NCBI RefSeq assembly: GCF_039534915.1 | Contig: NZ_BAAAWE010000001.1 | Span: 3,906,001-3,970,000, forward strand | Length of the DNA stretch: 64,000 bases | Source: Streptomyces roseofulvus | Lineage (GTDB): Bacteria; Actinomycetota; Actinomycetes; Streptomycetales; Streptomycetaceae | Reading direction: 5' to 3' | Shown here: piece after piece, positions 45,021-57,222 of the stretch | How the letters are laid out: every line of letters begins with the position of its first letter | Position numbering within the stretch: position 1 is the stretch's first letter | Position numbers and translations under genes: made by a program | The notes under the pieces: model-generated | Databases searched by the model: none | What the model was told of the DNA's origin: nothing | Seen by the model: only the letters and a program-made list of their open reading frames with translations

Positions 45021-45461
45021 CTACTCGCCGCACTCGTGCGCCGACGGGTCGACCACCACACGGTCCAACAGCCCCCGCAGCAGCGTTCGTTCGGCTTCCG
45101 TGAGGTCCGCGAAGAGCTCGCGCTCCGCCTCGCTGACGGCGTGGTCGATGCGCTCCAGGACCGCCGCCCCGGCCGGGGTGATCTCGACGATGTGCCGGCG
45201 CCGGTCGGCCGGATCGCGGCGCCGCTCGGCCAGCCCCGCCGCCTCCAACTCGTTGAGGACCGCGACCAGTTGGCTGGGGTCGATCTCCATCGCGGCGGCC
45301 AGGTCCCGCTGGCTCATGGGCGCGGGGGCGAGCTGCATCAGGGTCATCGCGTTGCGCGGATGCAGCCCCTCGACGCCCAGGGCGGAGCGGATGCGCGCGC
45401 CGGTGAGCTCCCCGCGGAAGGAGAGGAGGAAACCGAGCCGGTCGGTCGGGAGGGCTGCCAT
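45021..45461 (-). CDS. MarR-family regulator
   Basis: The 146-residue protein has a winged helix (MSQRDLAAAMEIDPSQLVAVLNELEAAGLAERRRDPADRRRHIVEITPAG) and dimerisation helices at both ends. The divergent DoxX-like gene is the likely target; palindromic sites lie between the two genes. Confidence 0.88.
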   Translation of the reverse strand: MAALPTDRLGFLLSFRGELTGARIRSALGVEGLHPRNAMTLMQLAPAPMSQRDLAAAMEIDPSQLVAVLNELEAAGLAERRRDPADRRRHIVEITPAGAAVLERIDHAVSEAERELFADLTEAERTLLRGLLDRVVVDPSAHECGE

Positions 45462-45470
45462 GCCGTCCAC

Positions 45471-45514
45471 CGTAACAACAACAGGATTGTGGAGCGAGAT
45501 AAATCGTTGTTACG
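45471..45514. promoter_or_regulatory. Palindromic sites between MarR and DoxX genes
   Basis: CGTAACAAC (45471-45479) and GTTGTTACG (45506-45514) are perfect 9-bp inverted arms, 26 bp apart; inside lies ACAACAGGATTGT, a second weaker dyad. Fits a MarR-type operator overlapping both promoters. Confidence 0.65.
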
Positions 45515-45555
45515 CTTCAATGGTTTCCGTCCCCGGATCGTTGGAGCGCACCACC

Positions 45556-45903
45556 ATGTTCATCGCCTACGCCGTCGTCGCCGGACTGCTCGCCCTCGCC
45601 ATGACCGGGTCCGCCGTCATGACCTTCACCCGCAACCCGGCGGTGGCGGGGAACATGACGAAGCTCGGAGTGCCGGAGAGCTGGCTGCCCTGGCTGGGCA
45701 CGGCGAAGGTGGCGGGCGCGCTCGGCCTGCTCGCCGGCCTGGTGGTCCCGGCACTCGGCGAGGCCGCCGCCATCGGCCTCGTCCTCTACTTCATCGGCGC
45801 CCTCGTCACCCACGTCCGGGCGAAGGACTACACGCTGGCGCCGGTCGTCGTCCTGACCGTGCTCCCGGCGGTCGCCCTGGTGCTGCGCATAGCCAGCGCC
45901 TGA
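45556..45903 (+). CDS. DoxX-like membrane protein
   Basis: The 115-residue protein has four helices and the DoxX-type GSAVMTFTRNPAVAGNMTKLGVPESWLPWLGTAKVAGALGLLAG. The family is membrane-bound, function mostly unknown. It is divergent from the MarR gene. Confidence 0.82.
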   Translation: MFIAYAVVAGLLALAMTGSAVMTFTRNPAVAGNMTKLGVPESWLPWLGTAKVAGALGLLAGLVVPALGEAAAIGLVLYFIGALVTHVRAKDYTLAPVVVLTVLPAVALVLRIASA

Positions 45904-45941
45904 TCCCCGCCGGGCGGGACGACGGGCGACGAGACGAGACG

Positions 45942-45954
45942 AGACGAATCGTCT
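45942..45954. promoter_or_regulatory. Palindrome 1 upstream of the ABC-F gene
   Basis: AGACGA-A-TCGTCT, perfect 6-bp arms. Shares the GACG/CGTC half-site with palindrome 2 about 50 bp downstream. Confidence 0.6.
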
Positions 45955-45990
45955 TGCGGAAAGGTCCTCGACGCCGTACGGTCGACGTAT

Positions 45991-46007
45991 CGAGACGGAC
46001 CGTCTCG
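45991..46007. promoter_or_regulatory. Palindrome 2 upstream of the ABC-F gene
   Basis: CGAGACGG-A-CCGTCTCG, 8-bp arms, about 38 bp before the start codon. It has a TetR-family operator look, though no TetR gene is in the neighbourhood. Confidence 0.65.
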
Positions 46008-46044
46008 CCAATCGTCCCGTGTCCCCGACGGCAGGAGACCGCCC

Positions 46045-47640
46045 TTGTTCCGTGCGTCACTCACCGAGGTCACCAAGCGCTACGACGACCGGTACGTCCA
46101 CCACCGGACCGTCCTCGACCGCGCCTCCCTCACCGTCCGCCCCGGCGAACGCCTCGGCGTCGTCGGGGACAACGGCTCCGGGAAGTCCACCCTGCTCCGG
46201 CTCCTCGCCGGCCTCGAGACCGCCGACAACGGCACCGTGGCCGTCGAGACCCCCGGCGGCCTCGGCCATCTCGCCCAGACCCCCGACCTCCCCGCGACCG
46301 CGACCGTCGGCGACGCCGTCGACCACGCGCTCGCGGAGATCCGGGAGCTGGAGCGGGAGATCCGGGCGGCGGAGGGCGCCCTCACCCCCGCCGGACTCGA
46401 CCGGTACGCCGCGCTGCTCGCCGCCTACGAGGCGCGCGGCGGCGCCGGGGCCGACCGTCGGGTGGCGACCGTGCTGCGCCGGCTCGGCGAGACCGCGCCG
46501 CCCGGCCGGGACCGGCCGCTGGCCACGCTCTCCGGCGGGCAGCGGGCCCGGCTCGCGCTGGCCGGAGTCCTCGCCGCCGACCCGGAACTGCTGCTGCTCG
46601 ACGAGCCGACCAACGACCTCGACGACGAGGCCGTGGCCTGGCTGGAGGAGCGGCTCCGCGCCCACCGGGGCACGGTCGTGGCCGTCTCCCACGACCGCGC
46701 CTTCCTCGACCGGGTCGCCACCGCGATCGTGGAGGTCGACGAGGACCGGCACACCCTGCGCCGCTACGGCGACGGCTACGCCGGCTATCTCGCCGGGCGC
46801 GCCGCCGAACGGGCCCGCAGGGCCCGGGAGCACGAGGAGTGGAAGGCCGAACTGGCCCGCCACCGGGCCCTCGCCGACAGCGCCATCGACCGCTTCACCG
46901 CCATCCCGCGCAAGGCCCCCGCCGCCTTCAGCGGCGCCGGCGCCTTCCGGGCCCGGTCACGGGCGCACGGGGCGATGAGCAGGATCCGCGCCGCCCGCGA
47001 GCGGCTGGCCCGGCTCACCGACCACCCGGTGCCGCCGCCGCCCGAGCCCCTGCGCTTCCGGGCGGAGCTCGACGGCGAGGGAGCGGCCGTCGGCCTCACC
47101 GGCGTCCGCGTCGACGGCCGGCTCCGGCTCGACGCCCTGCACCTCGCACCGGGCGAGCGACTGCTCGTCACCGGCCCGAACGGCGCGGGGAAAACCACCC
47201 TCCTCCGGGTCCTGGCGGGCGAAATGGCCCCGGACGCGGGCACGGTGACCGTGCCCGCCCGGGTCGGACTGCTCCGCCAGGACACGGCCTCGCCCCACGA
47301 CCCCCGTACGGTGGGCGAGGCCTTCGGAGAGGGCCGCGAGGACGAACTGCTCGCCCTCGGGCTCTTCGCGGCCCGGGATCTGACGACCCCGGTCCGACTG
47401 CTGTCGACGGGCCAGCGCCGCAAGCTGGAACTGGCCCGCCTGGTGACCGCGCCGGCCGACCTGCTCCTCCTCGACGAGCCGACCAACCACCTGGCGCCCG
47501 CCCTCGTGGAGGAGATCGAGGCCGCGCTCGCCGCCTACCGGGGCACGCTGGTGATCGTCAGCCACGACCGCCGGCTGCGGGCAGGCTTCCGCGGCCGGCG
47601 CCTGGAACTGGCACCGGCCAGGACCCCGGCGGGCGTCTAG
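46045..47640 (+). CDS. ABC-F family ATPase, possible ribosome-protection protein
   Basis: The 531-residue protein has two ABC cassettes and no membrane domain: Walker A GDNGSGKST and GPNGAGKTT, signatures LSGGQRARLALA and LSTGQRRKLELA, Walker B LLLLDEPTND and LLLLDEPTNH. The linker between them (~245-335) carries the basic helical arm that in antibiotic-resistance ABC-F proteins reaches the ribosome. Streptomyces members often give resistance to macrolides, lincosamides or streptogramins, or act as housekeeping factors; which applies cannot be said. TTG start behind GGCAGGAGACC. Confidence 0.85.
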   Translation: MFRASLTEVTKRYDDRYVHHRTVLDRASLTVRPGERLGVVGDNGSGKSTLLRLLAGLETADNGTVAVETPGGLGHLAQTPDLPATATVGDAVDHALAEIRELEREIRAAEGALTPAGLDRYAALLAAYEARGGAGADRRVATVLRRLGETAPPGRDRPLATLSGGQRARLALAGVLAADPELLLLDEPTNDLDDEAVAWLEERLRAHRGTVVAVSHDRAFLDRVATAIVEVDEDRHTLRRYGDGYAGYLAGRAAERARRAREHEEWKAELARHRALADSAIDRFTAIPRKAPAAFSGAGAFRARSRAHGAMSRIRAARERLARLTDHPVPPPPEPLRFRAELDGEGAAVGLTGVRVDGRLRLDALHLAPGERLLVTGPNGAGKTTLLRVLAGEMAPDAGTVTVPARVGLLRQDTASPHDPRTVGEAFGEGREDELLALGLFAARDLTTPVRLLSTGQRRKLELARLVTAPADLLLLDEPTNHLAPALVEEIEAALAAYRGTLVIVSHDRRLRAGFRGRRLELAPARTPAGV

Positions 47641-47646
47641 GCGGGC

Positions 47647-51255
<3,609 letters not shown>

Positions 51256-51289
51256 GGCGAGGCTCAGGCCCTTCCTCGGGGTTTCCGCG

Positions 51290-51425
51290 CCCCGGGTGGT
51301 CGTGGTCGGCGGGGAGTTCCTGACTCACCCGGGCCGTCGCCGGCTCGGGCTCACAGTGGCGGGACCGCGCCGGATTCTCACCGGGCTTCCTCCCCGGGGT
51401 CCTGGGACCCCATGCCGATCTGCAT
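51290..51425 (-). promoter_or_regulatory. Cobalamin (B12) riboswitch
   Basis: On the minus strand the conserved core reads GGTGAGAATCCGGCGCGGTC, then CCGCCACTGTGAGCC, then GAGTCAGGAACTC (plus positions 51391 down to 51312), the diagnostic order of the B12 riboswitch. The start of the aptamer is near 51425 with a hairpin GGGGTCC/GGACCCC. The expression platform up to the cobN ATG (51255) holds a CGGGG/CCCCG stem that can hide the ribosome site, so translational control is likely. Exact ends are approximate. Confidence 0.93.
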
Positions 51426-51519
51426 AGTAGAGCGTGGCGTCGGCGGGCCGGAGGGGTCCGGAGAGTCGGCCGGATCACACTCGGTGGCCGCCCGGTTCCC
51501 CGTGGGTATGCTCGCCGCC

Positions 51520-52740
51520 ATGCCGCCGACCCCGCCCAGCCCGCCCGAACCGGGCGAACCTCGCATACGGGACCGAGGCGACGCGTGCCCGGGGGCGCTC
51601 CGGCTGCACGCCGCCGCCGACGGTTTCCTCGCCCGACTCCGGCTACCCGCCGGGCGATTGACGCACCGTCAGGCGCTCGTCCTGGCCGACGCCGCGGAGA
51701 CCCTGGGCGACGGCAGCCTCTCCGTCACCTCGCGCGGCAACGCCGAGCTGCGCGGTCTCCGCGACGGCTGCGACGCCGCACTCGCCGCGCTCCTCGACGA
51801 CGCCGGCCTGCTGCCCTCCCCCAGCCACGAACGGGTCCGGAACATCGTCGCCTCCCCCGCCGCGGGACTCGACGGACTCGGCCACGCCGACGTGCAGTTG
51901 TGGGCCCGCGCCCTGGACCGGGCACTCTGCGCCGAACCCCGCGCGGCGGCCCTCTCCGGCCGATTCCTCTTCGTCCTCGACGACGGCCGCGGCGACGTCG
52001 CCGGACTCGGCGGCGATGTGACCTTGATCGCAGCCCCGGACGGCGCCGCCCTCCTGGCGACCTGCTCCGGAACCTTCCGGCTGCCCGCCGCCGACGCCGT
52101 CCCCGCCGCACTCGCCTGCGCCCTCGCCTTCCTCGACGCCGCCGCGGCCGCCGCCACCGGCGCCTGGCGCCCGCGCGAACTCCCGCCCGGGCACCTCCCG
52201 GACTGGGCCGCCGCCCTGCACGAGGCGGCGATCACCGCGGAGCCCGTACCCCCCTTCTCCTCCCCGGGGACCCCGCCGCCCGCGCCCGGACCGCTCGGCG
52301 CGCACGCCCTGCACGTCCTCGCCCCGCTCGGCCGGCTCACCGCCGGCCGGCTGCGGGCGCTCGCCGACGGCGCCACCGAGCTCCGGCTCACCCCGTGGCG
52401 CGGAGTCGTCGCCGTCGGGACGCACGGCTCCCGGCTCGCCGCGCTGGAGACGGCCGGCCTGATCACCGACCCGGCCGCCCCCGGCGCCGGCGTCACCGCC
52501 TGCACCGGCCTGCCCGGCTGCGCCAAGTCCCTCGCCGACGTCCGGGCCGACGCGGCCCGCGCGCCCGGCGGCCCGCTGCCCGTGCACTACTCCGGCTGCG
52601 AGCGCCGCTGCGGCCACCCGCACGGCACCTGGATCGAGGTCACCGCCCGGGACTCCGGCACCTACCTGCTGGACGGCGCGCCCGTCCCCCGCACCGCCCT
52701 GGCCGAAGCCGTGGCGGCGGCCCGTACGAGAAAGAGCTGA
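51520..52740 (+). CDS. cobG: Precorrin-3B synthase-like nitrite/sulfite reductase protein
   Basis: The 406-residue protein has the ferredoxin-like halves of the nitrite/sulfite reductase family (DACPGALRLHAAADGFLARLRLPAGRLT) and the cluster-binding cysteines (CTGLPGCAKS and YSGCERRCGHPH, ~330-370) for a [4Fe-4S] centre. Aerobic pathway CobG oxidises precorrin-3A with O2. ATG at 51520 may be leaderless, as TATGCT lies eight bases before it; 51508 is an alternative. It is 2 bp before cobH, as in other Streptomyces. Confidence 0.85.
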   Translation: MPPTPPSPPEPGEPRIRDRGDACPGALRLHAAADGFLARLRLPAGRLTHRQALVLADAAETLGDGSLSVTSRGNAELRGLRDGCDAALAALLDDAGLLPSPSHERVRNIVASPAAGLDGLGHADVQLWARALDRALCAEPRAAALSGRFLFVLDDGRGDVAGLGGDVTLIAAPDGAALLATCSGTFRLPAADAVPAALACALAFLDAAAAAATGAWRPRELPPGHLPDWAAALHEAAITAEPVPPFSSPGTPPPAPGPLGAHALHVLAPLGRLTAGRLRALADGATELRLTPWRGVVAVGTHGSRLAALETAGLITDPAAPGAGVTACTGLPGCAKSLADVRADAARAPGGPLPVHYSGCERRCGHPHGTWIEVTARDSGTYLLDGAPVPRTALAEAVAAARTRKS

Positions 52741-52742
52741 GG

Positions 52743-53378
52743 ATGTACGAGTACGAGAAAGACGGCGCAGAGATCTACCGCCGCTCCTTCGCCACGATCC
52801 GCGCCGAGGCCGACCTCGGCGCCCTGCCCGCCGACGTCGCCACCGTCGCCGTCCGCATGATCCACGCCTGCGGCATGACCGACCTCGTCCGCGACCTCGC
52901 GTACTCCCCCGGCGTCGTCACCCGCGCCCGCGCCGCCCTCCAGGCCGGCGCCCCCATCCTCTGCGACGCGCAGATGGTCGCCTCCGGCGTCACCCGCAAG
53001 CGGCTGCCCGCCGACAACGACGTGCTGTGCGCGCTCTCCGACCCGGCCGTGCCCGCCCTCGCCGCCGAGCTGGGCACCACCCGCTCCGCCGCCGCCCTCG
53101 AACTGTGGCGCGACCGCCTCGAAGGCTCCGTCGTCGCCATCGGCAACGCCCCCACCGCGCTCTTCCACCTCCTGGAGATGATCGCCAAGGGCGCGCCCAA
53201 GCCCGCCGCCGTCCTCGGCATCCCCGTCGGATTCATCGGCGCCGCCGAGTCCAAGGACGCCCTCGCCGCCAACGACCTCGGCCTCGACTACCTGGTGGTC
53301 CGCGGCCGACGCGGCGGCAGCGCCATGACCGCCGCCGCCCTCAACGCCCTCGCGCACGAACCGGAGATCCAGCAGTGA
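52743..53378 (+). CDS. cobH: Precorrin-8X methylmutase
   Basis: The 211-residue enzyme moves a methyl group from C-11 to C-12 to give hydrogenobyrinic acid. It shows EIYRRSFATIRAE, the catalytic-type histidine in VAVRMIHACGMTDL, and NAPTALFHLLEMI, GFIGAAESK. Overlaps with the start of cobIJ by 4 bp. Confidence 0.94.
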   Translation: MYEYEKDGAEIYRRSFATIRAEADLGALPADVATVAVRMIHACGMTDLVRDLAYSPGVVTRARAALQAGAPILCDAQMVASGVTRKRLPADNDVLCALSDPAVPALAAELGTTRSAAALELWRDRLEGSVVAIGNAPTALFHLLEMIAKGAPKPAAVLGIPVGFIGAAESKDALAANDLGLDYLVVRGRRGGSAMTAAALNALAHEPEIQQ

Positions 53379-54868
53379 CCGTAGTGAAGGGCAAGCTGTA
53401 CGGGGTCGGCCTCGGCCCCGGCGACCCCGACCTCCTCACCCTCGCCGCCGTGAAGGCCATCGCCGAGGCCGACGTCGTCGCCTACCACTCGGCCCGCCAC
53501 GGCCGCTCGATAGCGCGCTCCATCGCCGCCCCCCACCTCCGCGACGACCACATCGAGGAGCGGCTGATGTACCCGCTCACCGTGGAGACCACCGACCACC
53601 CCGGCGGCTACCGGGGCGCCCTCGACGACTTCTACGAGGAAGCCGCGGCCCGGCTCGCCGCCCACCTCGACGCGGGCCGCACGGTCGCCGTCCTCGCCGA
53701 GGGCGACCCGCTCTTCTACGGCTCCTACCAGCACATGCACAAGCGGCTCGCCGACCGCTACGACACCACCGTCATCCCCGGCGTCACCTCCGTCAGCGCC
53801 GCCGCCGCCCGCCTCGGCGAGCCGCTGTGCGAGGCCGAGGAGGTCCTCACGATCATCCCCGGCACCCTCCCCGAGGACGAGCTGACCGCCCGCCTCGCCG
53901 GCACCGACTCCGCCGTCGTCATGAAGCTCGGCCGCACCTTCCCCGCCGTGCGCCGCGCCCTGGAGCGGGCCGGCCGGCTGGACGACGCCCGGTACGTGGA
54001 GCGCGCCTTCATGGCCGGCGAGCGCACCGACCGCCTCGCCGACGTGGACCCGGAGACCGTCCCGTACTTCTCCGTCGCCGTCCTCCCCTCCCGCATCGAC
54101 CAGGCCAACCCGGTCCGCGCACGCGGCGAGGTCACCGTCGTCGGCACCGGCCCCGCCGGCGCGCCCTGGCTGACCCCCGAGTCGCGCGGCGCGCTCGTCA
54201 ACGCCGACGTCCTCGTCGGCTACACCACCTACCTCGACCGGGTGCCGGTCCTGCGCCCCGGCCAGATCCGGCACGGCTCCGACAACAAGGTCGAGTCCGA
54301 GCGGGCCGAGTTCGCCCTCGACCTGGCCCGGCGCGGCCACAAGGTCGCGGTCGTCTCCGGCGGCGACCCCGGTGTCTTCGCCATGGCCACCGCCGTCCTG
54401 GAGGTCGCCTGCGAACCGGCGTACGCGGACGTGCCCGTCCGGGTCCTGCCCGGCGTCACCGCCGCCAACGCCGCCGCCGCCGCGGCCGGCGCGCCCCTCG
54501 GCCACGACTACGCGACGATCTCGCTCTCCGACCGGCTCAAGCCCTGGGACGTCATCGCGGCCCGGCTCCGCGCCGCCGCCGAGGCCGACCTCGTCCTCGC
54601 CCTCTACAACCCCGGCTCGAAGTCCCGCACCCACCAGGTCGCCGCCGCCCGCGACCTCCTGCTGGAGCTCCGCTCCCCCGACACCCCCGTGGTCGTCGCC
54701 CGCGACGTCGGCGGCCCCGAGCAGTCGGTCCGGGTGGTGACCCTGAAGACCCTGGAGCCCTCCGAGGTCGACATGCGCACCCTGCTCCTCATCGGCTCCT
54801 CCCAGACCCGGGCGGTCGAACGCGGCGACGGCCGCACGATCACCTGGACCCCGCGGCGGTACGGCTGA
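53375..54868 (+). CDS. cobIJ: Fused precorrin-2 C20- / precorrin-3B C17-methyltransferase
   Basis: The 497-residue fusion has two SAM-dependent tetrapyrrole methylase domains. The first (1-240, CobI) has GVGLGPGDPDLLTL and LAEGDPLFYGS. The second (250-497, CobJ) has VVGTGPAGAPWLTPE, VVSGGDPGVFAMA and YNPGSKSRTHQ. They methylate C-20 and C-17 of the corrin ring, the fusion being common in actinobacteria. GTG start overlaps cobH stop (GTGA). Confidence 0.94.
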   Translation: MTVVKGKLYGVGLGPGDPDLLTLAAVKAIAEADVVAYHSARHGRSIARSIAAPHLRDDHIEERLMYPLTVETTDHPGGYRGALDDFYEEAAARLAAHLDAGRTVAVLAEGDPLFYGSYQHMHKRLADRYDTTVIPGVTSVSAAAARLGEPLCEAEEVLTIIPGTLPEDELTARLAGTDSAVVMKLGRTFPAVRRALERAGRLDDARYVERAFMAGERTDRLADVDPETVPYFSVAVLPSRIDQANPVRARGEVTVVGTGPAGAPWLTPESRGALVNADVLVGYTTYLDRVPVLRPGQIRHGSDNKVESERAEFALDLARRGHKVAVVSGGDPGVFAMATAVLEVACEPAYADVPVRVLPGVTAANAAAAAAGAPLGHDYATISLSDRLKPWDVIAARLRAAAEADLVLALYNPGSKSRTHQVAAARDLLLELRSPDTPVVVARDVGGPEQSVRVVTLKTLEPSEVDMRTLLLIGSSQTRAVERGDGRTITWTPRRYG

Positions 54869-54871
54869 CGG

Positions 54872-56443
54872 CTAGCCGCGGGTGAAGGTCCCGAGTCCTT
54901 CGCCGTCCAGGTACTCGACGGTGAAGGACTCGCCGTCCGCGGCGAAGGTGACGCCGGTGCGGCCGACGGCGTTCTCGCCGCGGGTCTCGAAGCTGAACAC
55001 GTCGCCGTCGTAGTGCGCGAGGCGGTACGACTGGGGCTCGGGCCCCAGCCGGAGGGTCAGCGTCCCGTCGTCCCCGGCCACCACCTCCGCCCGGCCGTAG
55101 TAGTCGCTGCGGTACGTGCCGGCGTAGGCGTCCGCGTCCCGCGCGGGCGCGGCGTTCCCGGGCGGGCGGGCGTAGTCGGTGTCCGACCGGCCCTCGTCCG
55201 CCTGCTGCTGGTAGACCGCGTCGACCAGCGGGATCCAGTCCCGGCTGACCTCGCCGGTCTCCGCGATGTCGAAGAAGTCGAGGGCGACGGCGTCGGCGAC
55301 GCCGACCGGGGAGCCGTTGGTGAGGACGACGATGCCGAGCTGTTCGCCGGGCAGCATCGTCACGTTGGTGTGCGCGCCCAGGGCGAACGCGCCCGTGTGG
55401 GAGAGCCGCAGCCGGCCCGCGTCGTCGTAACTCACGTTCCAGCCCAGGCCGTAGAAGCCGGTGCGGGCGGCCGGGGCGCGCGGCGGGCCGGCCACCGCCT
55501 CGGGCCAGTGGGTGCGCTCCAGGGCGTCGGCGCCGACGATCCGCTTCCCGTCGAGCTCGCCGTTCGCGAGCTGGAGCCGCAGCCAGACCGCCATGTCACG
55601 GGCGGAGGAGCTGACCCCGCCCGCCGGGGACTGCGCGTCCGGGTCGCGGACGAACTCCGTCTTCCACTCCCCGCCTTCCTTCACGTGCCCCCAGGCCCGG
55701 TCGCCCGCCTTCTCGAAGTCCTCGAACCGCGAGCTGGTGTCGTCCATCCCGGCCGGTCCGTAGAGGACGTCCTCGGCCAGCTTCTCCCACGGCACGCCCT
55801 TCTCGTCGGCGACGGCCTGCGCGGCCGCCGTCAGGCCGAAGTTGGTGTAGGCGTAGCTCGCGCGGAACGGCGCCAGCGGCTCGTACCGCAGGTGGGACAG
55901 GATGTACTCCCGGTCGTAGCCGAGGTCTTCGAGCAGGTCGCCGGCGTGGTCGGGCAGCCCGCTGCGGTGCGCGAAGAGGTCCGCGACGGTGACGTGCGAG
56001 GTCACCCACGGGTCCTTGAGCGCGAAGCGCGGCACGTGCGGCGCGACCGGCCGCGACCAGCCGTCGACGCCGACCGCGCCGGACACGACCGTGGAGGCGA
56101 TCGGCTTCGAGACGGAGGCCAGCTGGAAGACGGTGTCGGCGTCGACGGCGGCGTTCTCGCCCGCCTTCCGCACCCCGTAGCCCTTGAGGTGCAGCACCTT
56201 CCCGTCGTGCACGACGGCGACGGCGACCCCCGGGACGCCGGTCCGTCTCATGGCCGCCTCGACCACCCCGTCCAGCCGGTCGACGGCCCGCCGCACCTCG
56301 GCGGCGTCGAGCTCGGGCGGGGGCTGGTTCGGCGGGGGCGTGGGGCCGGGGCTCGGACTCGGGCTCGGCCCGAGCGCGGTGGCGCCGAGCAGCGCCGCCA
56401 GCCCCGTCGCGACAAGCCAGCGAACGGTAGCCACGCCTCCCAT
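54872..56443 (-). CDS. Beta-lactamase-family serine hydrolase, exported
   Basis: The 523-residue protein has an N-terminal hydrophobic segment (VRWLVATGLAALLGATALG), a Pro/Ser linker, and a class C beta-lactamase/DD-peptidase-like domain. Active-site SxxK is SVSKP (FQLASVSKPIAS, Ser near 114), the YxN is YAYTNFGL (~200), and HTGAFAL corresponds to the third motif. The last ~100 residues form a small beta domain (DUF3471-like). Substrate unknown; it interrupts the cob genes. The start is not well defined (ATG 56441-56443). Confidence 0.82.
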   Translation of the reverse strand: MGGVATVRWLVATGLAALLGATALGPSPSPSPGPTPPPNQPPPELDAAEVRRAVDRLDGVVEAAMRRTGVPGVAVAVVHDGKVLHLKGYGVRKAGENAAVDADTVFQLASVSKPIASTVVSGAVGVDGWSRPVAPHVPRFALKDPWVTSHVTVADLFAHRSGLPDHAGDLLEDLGYDREYILSHLRYEPLAPFRASYAYTNFGLTAAAQAVADEKGVPWEKLAEDVLYGPAGMDDTSSRFEDFEKAGDRAWGHVKEGGEWKTEFVRDPDAQSPAGGVSSSARDMAVWLRLQLANGELDGKRIVGADALERTHWPEAVAGPPRAPAARTGFYGLGWNVSYDDAGRLRLSHTGAFALGAHTNVTMLPGEQLGIVVLTNGSPVGVADAVALDFFDIAETGEVSRDWIPLVDAVYQQQADEGRSDTDYARPPGNAAPARDADAYAGTYRSDYYGRAEVVAGDDGTLTLRLGPEPQSYRLAHYDGDVFSFETRGENAVGRTGVTFAADGESFTVEYLDGEGLGTFTRG

Positions 56444-56481
56444 TGAACGCCGGGCGGGGTCGTCTGTCGCGCCGACGGACG

Positions 56482-57210
56482 TCAGCCCAGGCCCCGCACC
56501 CACTCCGCGGCCTCCTCCGGCGCCGCCGCCGCCGGTACGCCCCGCGGGACCGGGGGGCGGCGGACGACGACGACCGGGATGCCCGCCTCGCGGGCGGCGG
56601 TGAGCTTGGGGGCGGTCGCGGCGCCGCCGCTGTCCTTCGTCACCAGGACGTCGACGCGGTGACGGGCGATCAGCTCCCGCTCCCCGTCGAGGGTGAACGG
56701 CCCCCGGTCGAGGAGGACTTCGGTCCGGGCCGGCATCGGGGCGTCCGGCGGGTCCACCGACCGCACCAGGAACCACTCCGGGCGGTCCGCGAAGGCCGCG
56801 AGGCCCATCCGGCCGGTGGTCAGGAACACCCGGTCGCCGAGCCCCTCCAGCGCCCCGGCCGCCTCCTCCAGGGAGCCCGCGTCGCGCCAGTCGTCGCCCT
56901 CCCCCGGGACCCAGCCGGGGCGGCGCAGGGCCAGCAGGGGAACATGGGCGGTGGCGGCCGCCCGGGCCGCGTTGAAGCTGATCCGCTCGGCGAAGGGATG
57001 GGTGGCGTCGATGACCGCGTCCACGGCGTGCTCCCGCACCCACGCGGCGAGCCCGTCCGGCCCGCCGAACCCGCCGATCCGGACCTCCCCGGCCGGCAGC
57101 CGGGGCGCGGCGACCCGCCCCGCGAGGGAGCTGGTCACCCGCGTGCCGGGGTGCAGCAGGCCGGCCAGGGCGCGGGCCTCGGTCGTCCCTCCGAGAATGA
57201 GTACGTGCAT
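56482..57210 (-). CDS. cobK: Precorrin-6A reductase
   Basis: The 242-residue enzyme reduces precorrin-6A with NADPH. It begins with MHVLILGGTTEARALAGLL, includes VDAVIDATHPFAERISFNA and LVTKDSGG near the end, as in CobK/CbiJ. ATG 57208-57210; its start lies 12 bp from that of divergent cbiD. Confidence 0.93.
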   Translation of the reverse strand: MHVLILGGTTEARALAGLLHPGTRVTSSLAGRVAAPRLPAGEVRIGGFGGPDGLAAWVREHAVDAVIDATHPFAERISFNAARAAATAHVPLLALRRPGWVPGEGDDWRDAGSLEEAAGALEGLGDRVFLTTGRMGLAAFADRPEWFLVRSVDPPDAPMPARTEVLLDRGPFTLDGERELIARHRVDVLVTKDSGGAATAPKLTAAREAGIPVVVVRRPPVPRGVPAAAAPEEAAEWVRGLG

Positions 57211-57222
57211 GGGAGCCTTTTC

